Source: Tillus elongatus
Taxonomy: Eukaryota > Arthropoda > Insecta > Coleoptera > Cleridae
NCBI GenBank assembly: GCA_964006375.1
Contig: OZ023264.1
Location: 179,166,631-179,230,630 of the forward strand
Direction: 5' to 3'
DNA: 64,000 bases
The translations under genes and the position numbers were made by a program. The notes below the pieces were generated by a model. It did not search any database. It worked only from the letters and a program-made list of their open reading frames with translations, and was not told where the DNA came from. This document shows, in pieces, positions 11,880-22,927 of this stretch. The first letter of the stretch is position 1. Each line of letters begins with the position of its first letter.

Positions 11880-12486
11880 TATTGTGGAAAATACTCTCTT
11901 TTATTAAAATACAATTGACAAACGTACTTTAGAGTACAGCCATTAAGTTTCCTGTCGGAAGATGATGTTTAAAATTTTCATCTCCTAGGCCACCTGATAA
12001 ACTGACTGATAATTATTTCTTATCGCAAATATGCCTCGAAGTGAACGGTGCAAATTTCGAACATTTATTGTGAAGTGATAACACACAAATCTCTTTGTTC
12101 CCTAATAATGCTTTACTCTTATGAAATTTTGGACGAAACACTCCATTCTTAGAATTTTTTTAGTAGTATTCTGATCATGGAACAAGTTGATCTGTGTTTA
12201 TGTGGATATCTCTTTGCAACCACACAACATCTTCTGTTAATAATTCGATTATACCCCTCGTAAATAAAAGTTATATTCAAAAATCGTCGCATATTTTACT
12301 AATGTCGAAAGATGACGTTAAAATTTTCATCTCATAGGCAACCTGATAAACTGACTAATAATTATTTCCTATCACAAATAATGTTTAAATATCTTCAAAT
12401 CGGTGGGAGTTAGGTATAGGGAATGCTGATACCAATCGAAAGAACAATAAATAGAACATGAACTAACGTTATAAAATATAATAATA

Positions 12487-13690
12487 AATAATAATAATAA
12501 TATTTATTCTGGCAAAAATTACACAGCCTTGTCAAACAAATACCAAATATAAGATTATAGAACTAAAATTGTGAAGTAAACATCAAGCAAATTTACACAC
12601 ATAAAAAAAATGGCATCTTATGTTGTCTCTAGTGGCTCTACTCTATCCACTCAATGTCCATATTGAGGTATTCACTTAAAGAATAAAATGCATACTTCAT
12701 AAGAGTGTTTTTCACATTTCTCCTAAATTCTCGCTTATGTTTTGATCTTATATTCTGGGGGATTTTACTGAAGAACTTGACACCCCAGCAATTTACCCCG
12801 GTTTCAGCTCTTTTTATTCTATGATAAGGAATGGATATGTTCTGTCTGCCTCGGGTACCATATTCGTGGTAATCACCGTTTTGGTTGTAGTCCTCTTGAT
12901 GTTGGTAAGTATATAAGACACTTTCCAAAATATATGCTGAAAAGATGGTAAGTATGCCTGTCTTCGTGAATAAGGTTCTACAACTTGTACGGCTGTCTAC
13001 TGAACAGATTATTCTTACTGCAGCTTTCTGTTGCAGAAATATTTCAGACACTCCAGGGCTACTCCCCCATATTAGGATACCATAGGTAGCCCTACTTTGG
13101 AAACATGCATGATAAGCTGTCAACACTGTCTGGTAATTACTGATGTTCATCAGACGCCTCAACAGATACAGACACGACGCCAATGTGCCCTGGAGCTTTT
13201 CAATGTGCATTGACCAGCGAAAATCTGATTGTATATATACACCAAGAAATTTCACAGATTGTTTTTGTCTTGGTTGCGTTTGGTGGGAGCTGATATTCAA
13301 GACTTTTGTTTTGTTTACATTGAGTTTCAGTTTATTATTTCTAAACCATTCTCCTGCTTCCGACATTGTGATATTTCTTCTCTCATTAAGTTCCGCTTCA
13401 TTTCTGCCAATGTTAACAAATGAGGTATCGTCTGCATAGAGAGAAACTGCATCAGACGAAACGTTCTCTGGAAGATCATTTGTGTATATAATGAATAGGA
13501 GAGGTCCTAGCAGCGAACCCTGAGGTATACCGCATGTTTGTGTCTGCCAACTCGAGTACTGTTCATTTAGCTTCACTCTTTGGTATCGGTTGGTAAGGTA
13601 TGACTTAAAGAGCCTCAGTGGCAAACCCCTAATGCCATAGTGTTCCAATTTGGTTAGTAATATCTCATGTGATACTGTGTCTCATGTGAT
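12487..13690 (-). mobile_element. 5'-truncated Jockey/CR1-like LINE
   Basis: A minus-strand ORF of 336 codons (13648-12638) carries RT motifs GIPQGSLLGPLLFIIYTNDL and SLYADDTSFV, then KFLGVYIQSDFRWSMHIEK and a C-terminal region. Fingers and palm motif A are absent, so it is 5'-truncated. The 3' end is (ATT)n at about 12480-12505. It splits the right inverted arm of the mariner-type element: the flanks rejoin to match the uninterrupted left arm at about 5820-5850. I see no convincing TSD beyond about 3 bp. Confidence 0.85.
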
Positions 13691-14510
13691 AGGGTGTTCT
13701 ATTTAAAATAAGAGAGTTATTAGGTTTTAAAGTTGTCACGATTGACTGGTCATTTCGGACACCCTGTCTAGCTTGTACTATCTTTAGTAAATTCCAAATA
13801 TTTTGTGGCCTTTCAGAATTTCCATTTTAAATTTCATCAACTCTTCAGGTTGAAAAATAAGACAGATACAGGTGTGTAAATGTGACAATGTTTTTAAAGA
13901 AAATTTTGAACAAAGTCAAATATCTCGAAAATGGTTGAAAAAAATGACATAACATGTTAGTCAAACCTACCATAAAATTTGATGAGCAATCTAGATCCGT
14001 AATTAAAAAACACCATCTCCAATTGAAATAAGAAGGTTGACGTCTACTTCCGGTATAACCGGAAGTCCCATACTAACGTCAATATTTTCAGTGAACTGGA
14101 AAATTAAAAAAAAAACACGTACGTGAATTTTCAGAATTCAATTTTGAGCCGTACTCCAGAAACGGCTAATGGAACGTCTACATGGGACACCTAGTATAAG
14201 TAAGGCAGGATGCATTGTCCCCATATTAGGGAAGAAAATCTCAGGGTTGACAATTTACAAAACTGTTGGTTGTACACAGTCTCTGTTTATAACATTTTGC
14301 GTTTATTACAGCTGCCGTGACACAATATTACCTGGTTACGCAGTGAGATAGCGACCCTGTTGTACATCTCACAATGAGTTCACGTATAAATCATACAAAG
14401 AAAATATCTAGAAGCCTTAAAATGGTTACATCACTATTAAAGGAGTATCACTTAAACAACTATTGCGAACAGACCTTGAGTATGTGTTAAAAAGTATGTG
14501 TTAAACTTAC

Positions 14511-14642
14511 CTTTATATACTTGCAGATCTTTACAATTGATACATAGTGGTGCAGTTGGTATAATAGTGTTAACACTTGAACTGTCAGTAATTGAGACCC
14601 CAGGGATATTTTCACTCTGGCATAACAGTAATGGAGAAACAT
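14511..14642 (-). CDS. hop: Janus kinase, exon 6 (SH2-pseudokinase linker)
   Basis: Exon between acceptor TGTCCACAG at 14643 and donor GTAAGT at 14510. It enters with two bases completing the Asp codon split at the end of exon 5 and leaves in phase 1. The product (VSPLLLCQSENIPGVSITDS, then CINCKDLQVYKG) is the linker and first strand of the pseudokinase (JH2): vertebrate JAKs have an acidic PPKPKD-type start and an EDLIF-type entry at the same points. No downstream kinase exon is found between here and base 1. Confidence 0.8.
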
Positions 14643-14904
14643 CTGTGGACAATATAAAAGGTAATATGAGAAGCGTTTACAAATCATACATGTGCCACAA
14701 AGGCTTTATGTCCCTCTAAAGGGTCGAATGTGGAGGCATTTACTATGATCAACTACAATCTCATGTTATTCGTACTCTCCTGTTCTGTAACTAAAAATTG
14801 TCTTAATTTTAATCTGCAGAAATGAATAAACTAATTCGGAAAGTAAAGCCTGCCTTTTAACATTGCCAAACTCAGCGACGCTCCACTTGTGCGAGTGTGC
14901 TGTA

Positions 14905-15735
14905 CGAGGGCGGGTCAATAAGTCCGTGACTTTTGGAATGAAACACAGGTTTTTTTGACAAAAAATCATTTTATTTCTCAATATAGCCTCCTTTGAGCTC
15001 TATACACTTCGTCCAACGTTTCTCCAATTTTTTTATGCCTTCCAAAAAATAAGATTTGTTGAGGTTCTCAAAATATGTATTTGTTTGTGAGATGATTTCA
15101 TTATTGGAGTCAAATTTCTTTCCGCCGAGCCATCTCTTTAAGTTTGGAAACAAGAAATAGTTCCTTGGGGCTAGGTCCGGAGAATAAGGCGGATCAGGGA
15201 ACAATTCGTAGCCCAATTTATGCAATTTCGCCATGGAGACTACACGTGTGTAACCTTGCATTGTCTTGGTGGAAAATAACTTTTTTCTTGGCCAAATGCA
15301 GTCGTTTTTTCTTCAAATTGTTATTGAATCGGTTCAATAAGATGGTATAATATTCGCCATTGATTTTTCTTTCCTTTAGAAGGTAATCAATATGGATTAT
15401 ACTGCCTGCATCCCAAAAAAACGGTCGCCATGACTTTATTAGCTGACAAACCCAGAGTCCCCATAGTATTTATCAAGCTTAGCCTTGGTTCGAGTGATAG
15501 TTTTTTTTGGCAAAAAATAATGTTTGATGAGCACACGAAATTCACTTTTTTCCATTTTCGTTATAACTCAAGAGGTTGTCTGCTTTCAATGGCAACCTAA
15601 CACAAACTAAATGACGTAGCTTGTTCAAAATTTGATAGGAGTCAACTGACAGATGCTTGTTGACAGGAGCAGTGTTGTCCTTCCTGTGAAGAGGCGGGAA
15701 ATTCAAAAAGTCATGAACTTATTGACCCGCCCTCG
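14905..15735 (-). mobile_element. Internally deleted mariner element
   Basis: Inverted ends CGAGGGCGGGTCAATAAGT at 14905 and its complement ending at 15735, flanked by TA on both sides. On the minus strand the N-terminus MEKSEFRVLIKHYFLPKKT (about 15554) runs into KVMATVFWD, HQDNARLHT and YSPDLAPRNYFLFPNLKRWL, ending near 14971. The region between the N-terminus and the catalytic core is missing: about 0.83 kb remains of an expected 1.3 kb. The mariner-type DD34D signature (HQDNARLHT, YSPDLAP) is otherwise recognisable, with frameshifts. Confidence 0.9.
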
Positions 15736-15737
15736 TA

Positions 15738-16984
15738 TGCTAAATGATTTTCCAAATTAATTAAAGATCTGAGAAACTATCTAAATAATTTCCAGATTAA
15801 GAGAACACTCAGTACAATTACTTCAATAAATGCCTAGATAACTCCAGTAAATATTTCCTTAATGCGTTAATAAATTATAAAGTAATATTCACTACAAACT
15901 ATATCGATCAGTTTAGCTATGTAAATATTCTTTCTAAATTATATTTGAACCTCAATAACCATCTAAAATAGCATTGAAATAAAAGGCGTGTAAAAATCAA
16001 GAGATACAGTAATGAGTAAATAATAATTCTTGGAACCAGTGGGCCGTTGAAACATCATAATGTCATCTTTAACGACATTCTTGAAGGAGCGCCAAGTGTC
16101 TCTCTCGACTCAACCAATGAGCTAAGAGTTTTACCGGTCGATACCTAAAAACGCCAGTGCAGCGTACAGAGCCTGAAGAAGACATTCTGCTCCGATGTCT
16201 GAAGCTGAAGTCCGGTAAAAATTTGTCAGTAGAATCGATTTTGGTTTCATTATCATTTTTCCTGTATTCTTAATTGATGAAACTTGTTAGAAATAGTACT
16301 TAATTATTTTGGTTAGGTGTGAAAGTTTTGTGTCTCCAATTATTGCCTCACATATTTTTTGTGTTAAGTCTTAGTATTCTCTTTGTCTTTATGCAAAAAT
16401 TTTCTGTGAGAGTTGAAATTCTTCGAGAGAGTTAAGGTTCTCTGTGACAGTTGAAATTATCAGAGAGTTAAAATTTTCTGTGGGAGTTAAAATTATCTGT
16501 ATCGAGTTAAGAGTTTTCCGGCTGTGCACGTATAGTTTTCCGTATGGAATTTAAGTGATCGCTAATAACAGGCTGAATTTTAGACCAAACTAAAACATCA
16601 ATTACCATTTTTGAGTCAGATTTGCAAATAACCAGCAATCACAGTGACATTACTACATATTCCTAGTTTATAAACTGTAAATGTTAAATTGTAAATTTGA
16701 GTGATAAACTTTTGGTGACTGTGTTTGTAATAGAATTTGTTTGCGGTGTAAATAGTAATAATTGAAACACAGTGAAATTACTTGTATGCATAGAGTTGTT
16801 GTTATTAGTAATTGAAATTTAGCAATGCAATTGATCTTTTCTTTTATACATAATACAATATTTAATAGACATAACAATATCACTGACTTGGCCGTTATTT
16901 TTCATGGCCGACTTTCATTTGTGAATTATATTGAGAATGCCACCTCTAAAACCTTTAACCTTGAAAACAGAATTAACAAAATTC
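15738..16984. other. JAK intron 5 sequence without a recognised gene
   Basis: AT-rich intron DNA. At about 16385-16515 there is a loose array of roughly 25-30-bp units built on TCTGTGAGAGTTGAAAT-like sequence. Bases 16030-16240 are somewhat more GC-rich and unidentified. No coding frame is supported. Confidence 0.5.
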
Positions 16985-18340
<1,356 letters not shown>

Positions 18341-18811
18341 AAAACACAATTTTGGAGAAAAAATAAATAAAAAGGCATCTTTGAGCACTAGGTAATGTTA
18401 AAATAGTATGAAGTCTAAAATATATAATTTCCCAAAATAGTTGAAGCTCATTTAAAAAAAAAAAAAGTTTGTAGCAAAATTTTTTATCGGCATTCGCTTC
18501 TCAGAAATTGCAAATTGCTTCGTTAGTACCACTGCTTACGACCTTTAATCGCCAAACCCGATTTAGTCAAAAGGTTAACGCTTTTAGTCTCAAATAACCC
18601 GCTTGTCGAACAGTTCGTTATTCTTTCCTATGTAAAGAAAAACTTTACAGGTAGAGGTAGCGTAATTTTTACTTGGTAGCAGAATAGCACCATCAGTATC
18701 TTAATGGTGGAAATTTTGGCAACCACACTCATTTGCATTTTTAACAGTTAAATGGGACACTTTGGGACTTGACACAAAAATAACAAAACAAATAAAAATT
18801 CAGGTACTAAC

Positions 18812-18972
18812 CATACTCAGAAGGTGGCAGACACTCTTGAAGGTAAATAGTTGCACTAGGGTCATCATATGCGGCCATCAGTTGATATACATTCTTATAT
18901 TTTCTCAAATCATCATTAAATATAAATTCATCTCCAGTAATTCTTTCAAATTTAAAAGTTTTTGGCTTTGAA
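18812..18972 (-). CDS. hop: Janus kinase, exon 5 (SH2 C-terminal half)
   Basis: Exon from acceptor TTTTCTAG at 18973 to donor GTTAGT at 18811, entry phase 2, exit phase 1. Product includes KPKTFKFERITGDEFIF, YKNVYQLMAAYDDPS and ECLPPSEY. It matches the second half of the JAK SH2 domain: a hydrophobic strand, a helix with a V-x-Q-L-type core, then the CCPP-type exit. Joined to exons 4 and 6 it keeps one frame. The 16-kb intron upstream contains the BEL element and the nested hATs. Confidence 0.85.
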
Positions 18973-19234
18973 CTAGAAAAGAAAAAAATGTAAGTTGTAT
19001 TATCAGATACCTACCCAAGGTAGCAAAGATAGGAATCGTTTTTACTTTGTATTCTGTATTTAGTAATTGTTAGGTGTTCTGTAAATCTGAGTACTCAAAA
19101 GGATACTGGATATAAAGAATTGTTCCATGAGCACTGACTAATAATTGGCCTTGTCACTGCTGTAAATATTTTTATACACCATGTACTAACTATAAAATAT
19201 ACCAAAGATGCAGCGACCTTTATGATTGTGTGTC

Positions 19235-19363
19235 TAAACATTTTATCTGACCATGGAAATGGGTTCCAGAGGCCCTAGTTCGCACTCATTTAAAAACATT
19301 TTTCCGAAAGTCTCACCATCGATACCTCTCTATTAGTGAATTTTCTTAATGAAAATTCACTAA
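19235..19363 (+). repeat. 3' terminal fragment of the (TA)n-bearing repeat
   Basis: It matches the last about 120 bases of the family (ATGGGTTCCAGAGGCCCTAG, GCACTCATTT) and ends in the palindrome TTAGTGAATTTTC...GAAAATTCACTAA at about 19332-19363. The (TA)n and upstream body are absent. A LINE tail abuts it. Confidence 0.6.
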
Positions 19364-21176
19364 TTTATTTATTTATTGAATACATGCCCAACAGGATAAT
19401 CCCATTCATAGGGCACCATCCAAAAAGAACAATATGTAACAATATGAACAAAAATACTTCCAAAAACAAAACGAAAATACTGTGCAAAACATCACAAGGC
19501 AGAAATTCCACAAAACAGTACATATAATGGTCCTAATAACCGACAAAATAAGATATAGCCACCCTATGAATAACCGCAGCCTTATCCGAATAGAAGTCGC
19601 ACAATTTTGCAATATCCTTAAAGTCAGAGCTCATTAGTCCTTGGTATTGGAGTTTTCAACACTCTCACCACTCTAGATGCAGCCCGTGGAACTGAGAAAT
19701 TTAATTGCATCAATAAGTCTGGACAATCAACTTTACCATGAAACAAGTTATGCAGGAACATTACAGATGCAACTTTTCTGCGTGAATACAAGCTGGGTAT
19801 GCCAGCTTAACATCTTCCAGAGCACCAATATGAACACTATAAAAGGGATCAAAAACCAAGCTACAATATTCAAGCCTCGATCGAATGTAGGAAAATAGAG
19901 AATTTTCAAGCTATCCAAATTGGAAAATGATCTGCTATTCCTCATTATGAAACCCATCAACTTCAAACAGGATGCTGTAATTGTTTGAATATGTCCAGTG
20001 AAACTTAAATGTTCATCATACACAATGCAAAGATCCATGTACGTTTCAATCCTACCCAATGGTACACCACCCACTTTGTAGGGAAAAGCTATATGGCTGG
20101 TTTTTCTAGTGTATGTCATCACTTTGCACTTCGAGACATTCAATTCAAGTCTGTTCTCAACACACCACAGCTGCAAGTTGTCAAGGTCCACCTGGAGTCT
20201 TGAACAGTCACCAGTATCGTGAACACTGGAGTATAATTTGAGATCCTTAGCAAATAATAGATGATTACCAGAAATTACAGAGCTTATGTCGTTGATAAAT
20301 AACAAAAAGAGGAGTGGGCCAAGATTGGAACCCTGTGGAACGCCGGAGCTAGCAGTAAAGGGTTCAGACTTAAATCCATTATAAACAACATATTGCACAG
20401 GGTTAGTCAAGTAGGATCCAAAGAATGCTATAAGCCGTCCATCAAAGCCCACCAGATGCAGCTTGTACAGAAGTGTTGAGTGGTCAATACGATCGAACGC
20501 TTTGGAGAAGTCTGTATAAATGACATCCACCTGACCCCGTCCATCCAAAGCTTCACTTACATACTGTGTGAACAGGGATAAATTCGTCAGTGTTGAGCGC
20601 CCCTCCATAAACCCATGCTGGTATTGTGACAAGCGACACTTCACGGCAGGCTAGATACGATCATACACAACTGCCTCAAAAATTTTAGCAAAATTACATA
20701 GGATAGCTATAGGCCTGTAGTTGCTGACCCTCGAACGGTCCCCAGACTTAAAAACAGGACAGATCCAAGCAACCTTCCAAACCTCAGGGAAGCAATGTGT
20801 GCGCAGCGATAAGTTAAATAGGGTTCTAAGGTGTTTGATAAGAGCATGCACACAGTACTTAATCAAGAAGGATGGCACCAAATCTGGTCCAGCAGTAAAC
20901 TTGTTCTTGAGCTTCTTGATGGCTTTAAGAATTTCCTTATCACCGTCACTGTCGCACTGACTACCATATGCGATGGTCCAGAGGTATCCACTGGTTCAGT
21001 GATGTATTGAGGATGGTACACACTTTTAAAATAGTTTCCAAAACAGTTAACAATTGTTTGAGGATTATTATAAACCATGCCATTTTTGCCAGACACAGTA
21101 CTTGGAATGTTACTTGCTCGCCTCCTTTCCTGTATGTAAGACCAAAATCTAGAGGGATGAACCTTAAGAGACTCTT
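19364..21176 (-). mobile_element. Jockey/CR1-like LINE, RT catalytic site mutated
   Basis: Minus-strand RT in two frames (21096-20651 and 20644-19748). Motifs: FWSYIQERR (about 21160), FPEVWKVAWICPVFKSGDRS, NYRPIAILC, HGFMEGRST, YTDFSKAFDRIDH (motif A) and SSGVPQGSNLGPLLFLLFIND (motif B). Motif C reads LLFAKDLKLY instead of the expected FADD, so a catalytic Asp is replaced by Lys. A stop separates the two frames near 20647. The tail is (AAAT)n at about 19364-19378. The 5' part ends near 21176, where an RNase H fragment of a different LINE begins; the element is therefore truncated and dead. Confidence 0.85.
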
Positions 21177-22317
21177 CAGTTTACGGGGGCAGGTGTTTAT
21201 TCAGAAGGACCGAGGGCAAGTAACAGCATTTCCTTCGGAGCCCATGCAACAGTCTTTCAGGCCAAAATGTATGCCATCCTGCACTGTGTGCGGGAGAACA
21301 ATATGAGGGGCTACACCAACAAGCAGATCCTCATAGCCACAGACAGCCAGGCAGCCCTTAAGGCCCTAAGTAGCCCACAGGTAAATTCCTGGCTGGTAAG
21401 TGAGTGCCGAGACGAGACGAGCGACCTGGCTGTGCAGAATGAGGTCACCCTCATCTGGGTGCCGGGTCACTCGGGGGTCAAAGGCAATGAAGAAGCTGAC
21501 AGTTTCGCGAAGAGAGGGTCAGCAGAACCATTTATGGAACCAGAACCGGCTCTGGGCGTGTCAAAAGGCACTACCAGGGGAGCCATTAAGTCCTGGGTCA
21601 GAAACCAACACAAGGTATACTGGGAAGAATGTCCAGGGTTCAGACATGGGAAGTCAATAATTGAGGAACCCAGTTCAAAGAGAGCTGTGCAGTTGCTAAA
21701 TCTTGGCAGAGGACAGCTCAGAAATATAACAGGTCTCTTGACAGGACACATGGCCGCCAAGAAACACCTGCATAGAATGGGGCGGTTCGAGGGGGACCTC
21801 ACATGCAGACTCTGCGGCGAAGGGGAGGAATCAGCCCAGCAGATCTTGTGTGAGTGTATAGCTCTGGACCGCAAAAGACAACTGATCTACGGTTAGTCTA
21901 GACCGGAGACAGAGCATTATAAAACTTCACCCTACCAATCGCTGTGCAGACTGGTTCAAGGCACAGTGATTTTGGAATGGGTGGAGTGAAGAGACTAAGG
22001 GCATACACAATAGGCCAAGGGCTGCAGTGCTATCGGGGCGGCAAAGCCGCGGACGAGCCCTGAGGGAGGAAAAAAAGGTAAGCCAATTAATTCAATCCAT
22101 TCATTTGAAATCGTTTCTGTTACTATGTCAAAAAGATCTTAATTTAAACTTATTACTAAAAAATCTCGGGACGCAGCAAGTGCGTTATGGTAGTGAATTT
22201 TCATAAAAATGTTTTTATTGCAAATATGTGTGTTTTCTTTTTAAGAAAGCAGACATCAATTTTGGTTACCAGTATAACCTATATAGAAAAAGCAGGCATC
22301 AAATTTGATTACCAGTA
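21140..22317 (+). repeat. 1,178-bp direct duplication, left copy
   Basis: Matches 29248-30425 with no indel that I can see. It comprises the 5' end of the LINE at 19364-21176, a LINE RNase H fragment (21172-22075) and the start of the (TA)n-bearing repeat (22168-22317). It ends exactly at the left LTR of the BEL element; its partner starts exactly at the right LTR. Confidence 0.9.
21172..22075 (+). pseudogene. I-like LINE 3' fragment: RNase H and zinc finger
   Basis: A 209-codon frame (21267-21896) carries RNase H motifs ILIATDSQAALKAL and LIWVPGHSGVKGNEEAD and a C-terminal finger CRLCGEGEESAQQILCEC. The upstream part of the RNase H (VFIQKDRGQVTAFPS) is in another frame at about 21194-21240. 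The stretch 21897-22075 is its 3' untranslated end, closing in an A run. It resembles the C-terminus of the 6.8-11.1 kb LINE but is a different family. There is no RT, so it is a 5'-truncated copy. Confidence 0.85.
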
Positions 22318-22893
22318 TGAGAGGGACTGTATTTAAACCCAATTGAATAATTTCTAATTTCAACTGTCGTTCCATAGGCACTAATAGGGATTCACAGGAT
22401 AACTTAGCCGCATATAAATATCAAAACACTTACGATTATTCAGCGTTTTCTCATGCAGATAGGTGTTGGAATCTTGCCTTTGTTCGTACACTTCGCCGCC
22501 AACTTCTTCAGTCTTGCTAACAATACTGAAGCCCACTACAACTGCAGGTGGATAAGGTATGTCAACTCATGCGAACATGGGTTATTAGCTAGCTAATCGT
22601 CGGAGCACGGGTAACTCGCGAACGACGTGCTTTCTGGTTGACATCAACAACTCAACTCTCCTTCAAACGAACAAGACTTCGTAAAATGCGATCGCGCACA
22701 TGCGCAGTGCACCAAAACATCGAGAAATGCATAATAGATATATACAGCAAATTAATTCCTGCTGAGTACCAAGGAACGAAAGTAAACTAAAACGTCATAG
22801 TCTGCACCAATAATAACAATACAAATAAAATGGAAATAAAACATAAATAAGTAATAAAAAATAAAATAAAAATAATTATTACATTCTTGAACA
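22318..22893 (-). repeat. BEL/Pao LTR, left copy (3' LTR)
   Basis: A complete LTR, TGAGAGGGACTG... to ...TTCTTGAACA on the plus strand, so it has canonical TG/CA ends. It is preceded by the duplicated segment ending in CCAGTA. Confidence 0.9.
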
Positions 22894-22927
22894 TTCCGCA
22901 CCCCGTAAAATACTATTTTACTCTACC

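Larger units (their letters stand above)
5343..14194 (-). mobile_element. Mariner-type element with ~0.9 kb inverted arms, host to nested LINEs
   Basis: The ends are inverted: AGGTGTCCC at 5344 and GGGACACCT ending near 14192, flanked by TATA-type sequence compatible with a TA target duplication. The homology continues inward: the left arm, about 5343-6275, matches the complement of 12018-12486 plus 13690-14194. The core encodes a Tc1/mariner-superfamily transposase of the DUF4817-like insect type on the minus strand, in fragments: an N-terminal helix-turn-helix at 11637-11879, a middle part at 11395-11589, a catalytic QQDGAPPHNSQIV block at about 6575-6620, and the C-terminus (LTPPDVSIWACIKNKVY) at 6238-6447. 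Insertions and frameshifts have destroyed the gene. The arms include copies of transposase 3' sequence, so this looks like a rearranged, foldback-like copy. Confidence 0.75.

Noticed and set aside
5126..14510. Missing JAK kinase exons within the TE nest
   Set aside because: I looked for HRD/DFG/APE-like blocks on the minus strand and found only transposase and RT sequence.
21467..21874. Minus-strand 135-codon ORF (repeated at 29575-29982)
   Set aside because: Antisense of the RNase H/zinc-finger frame; no motif of its own.
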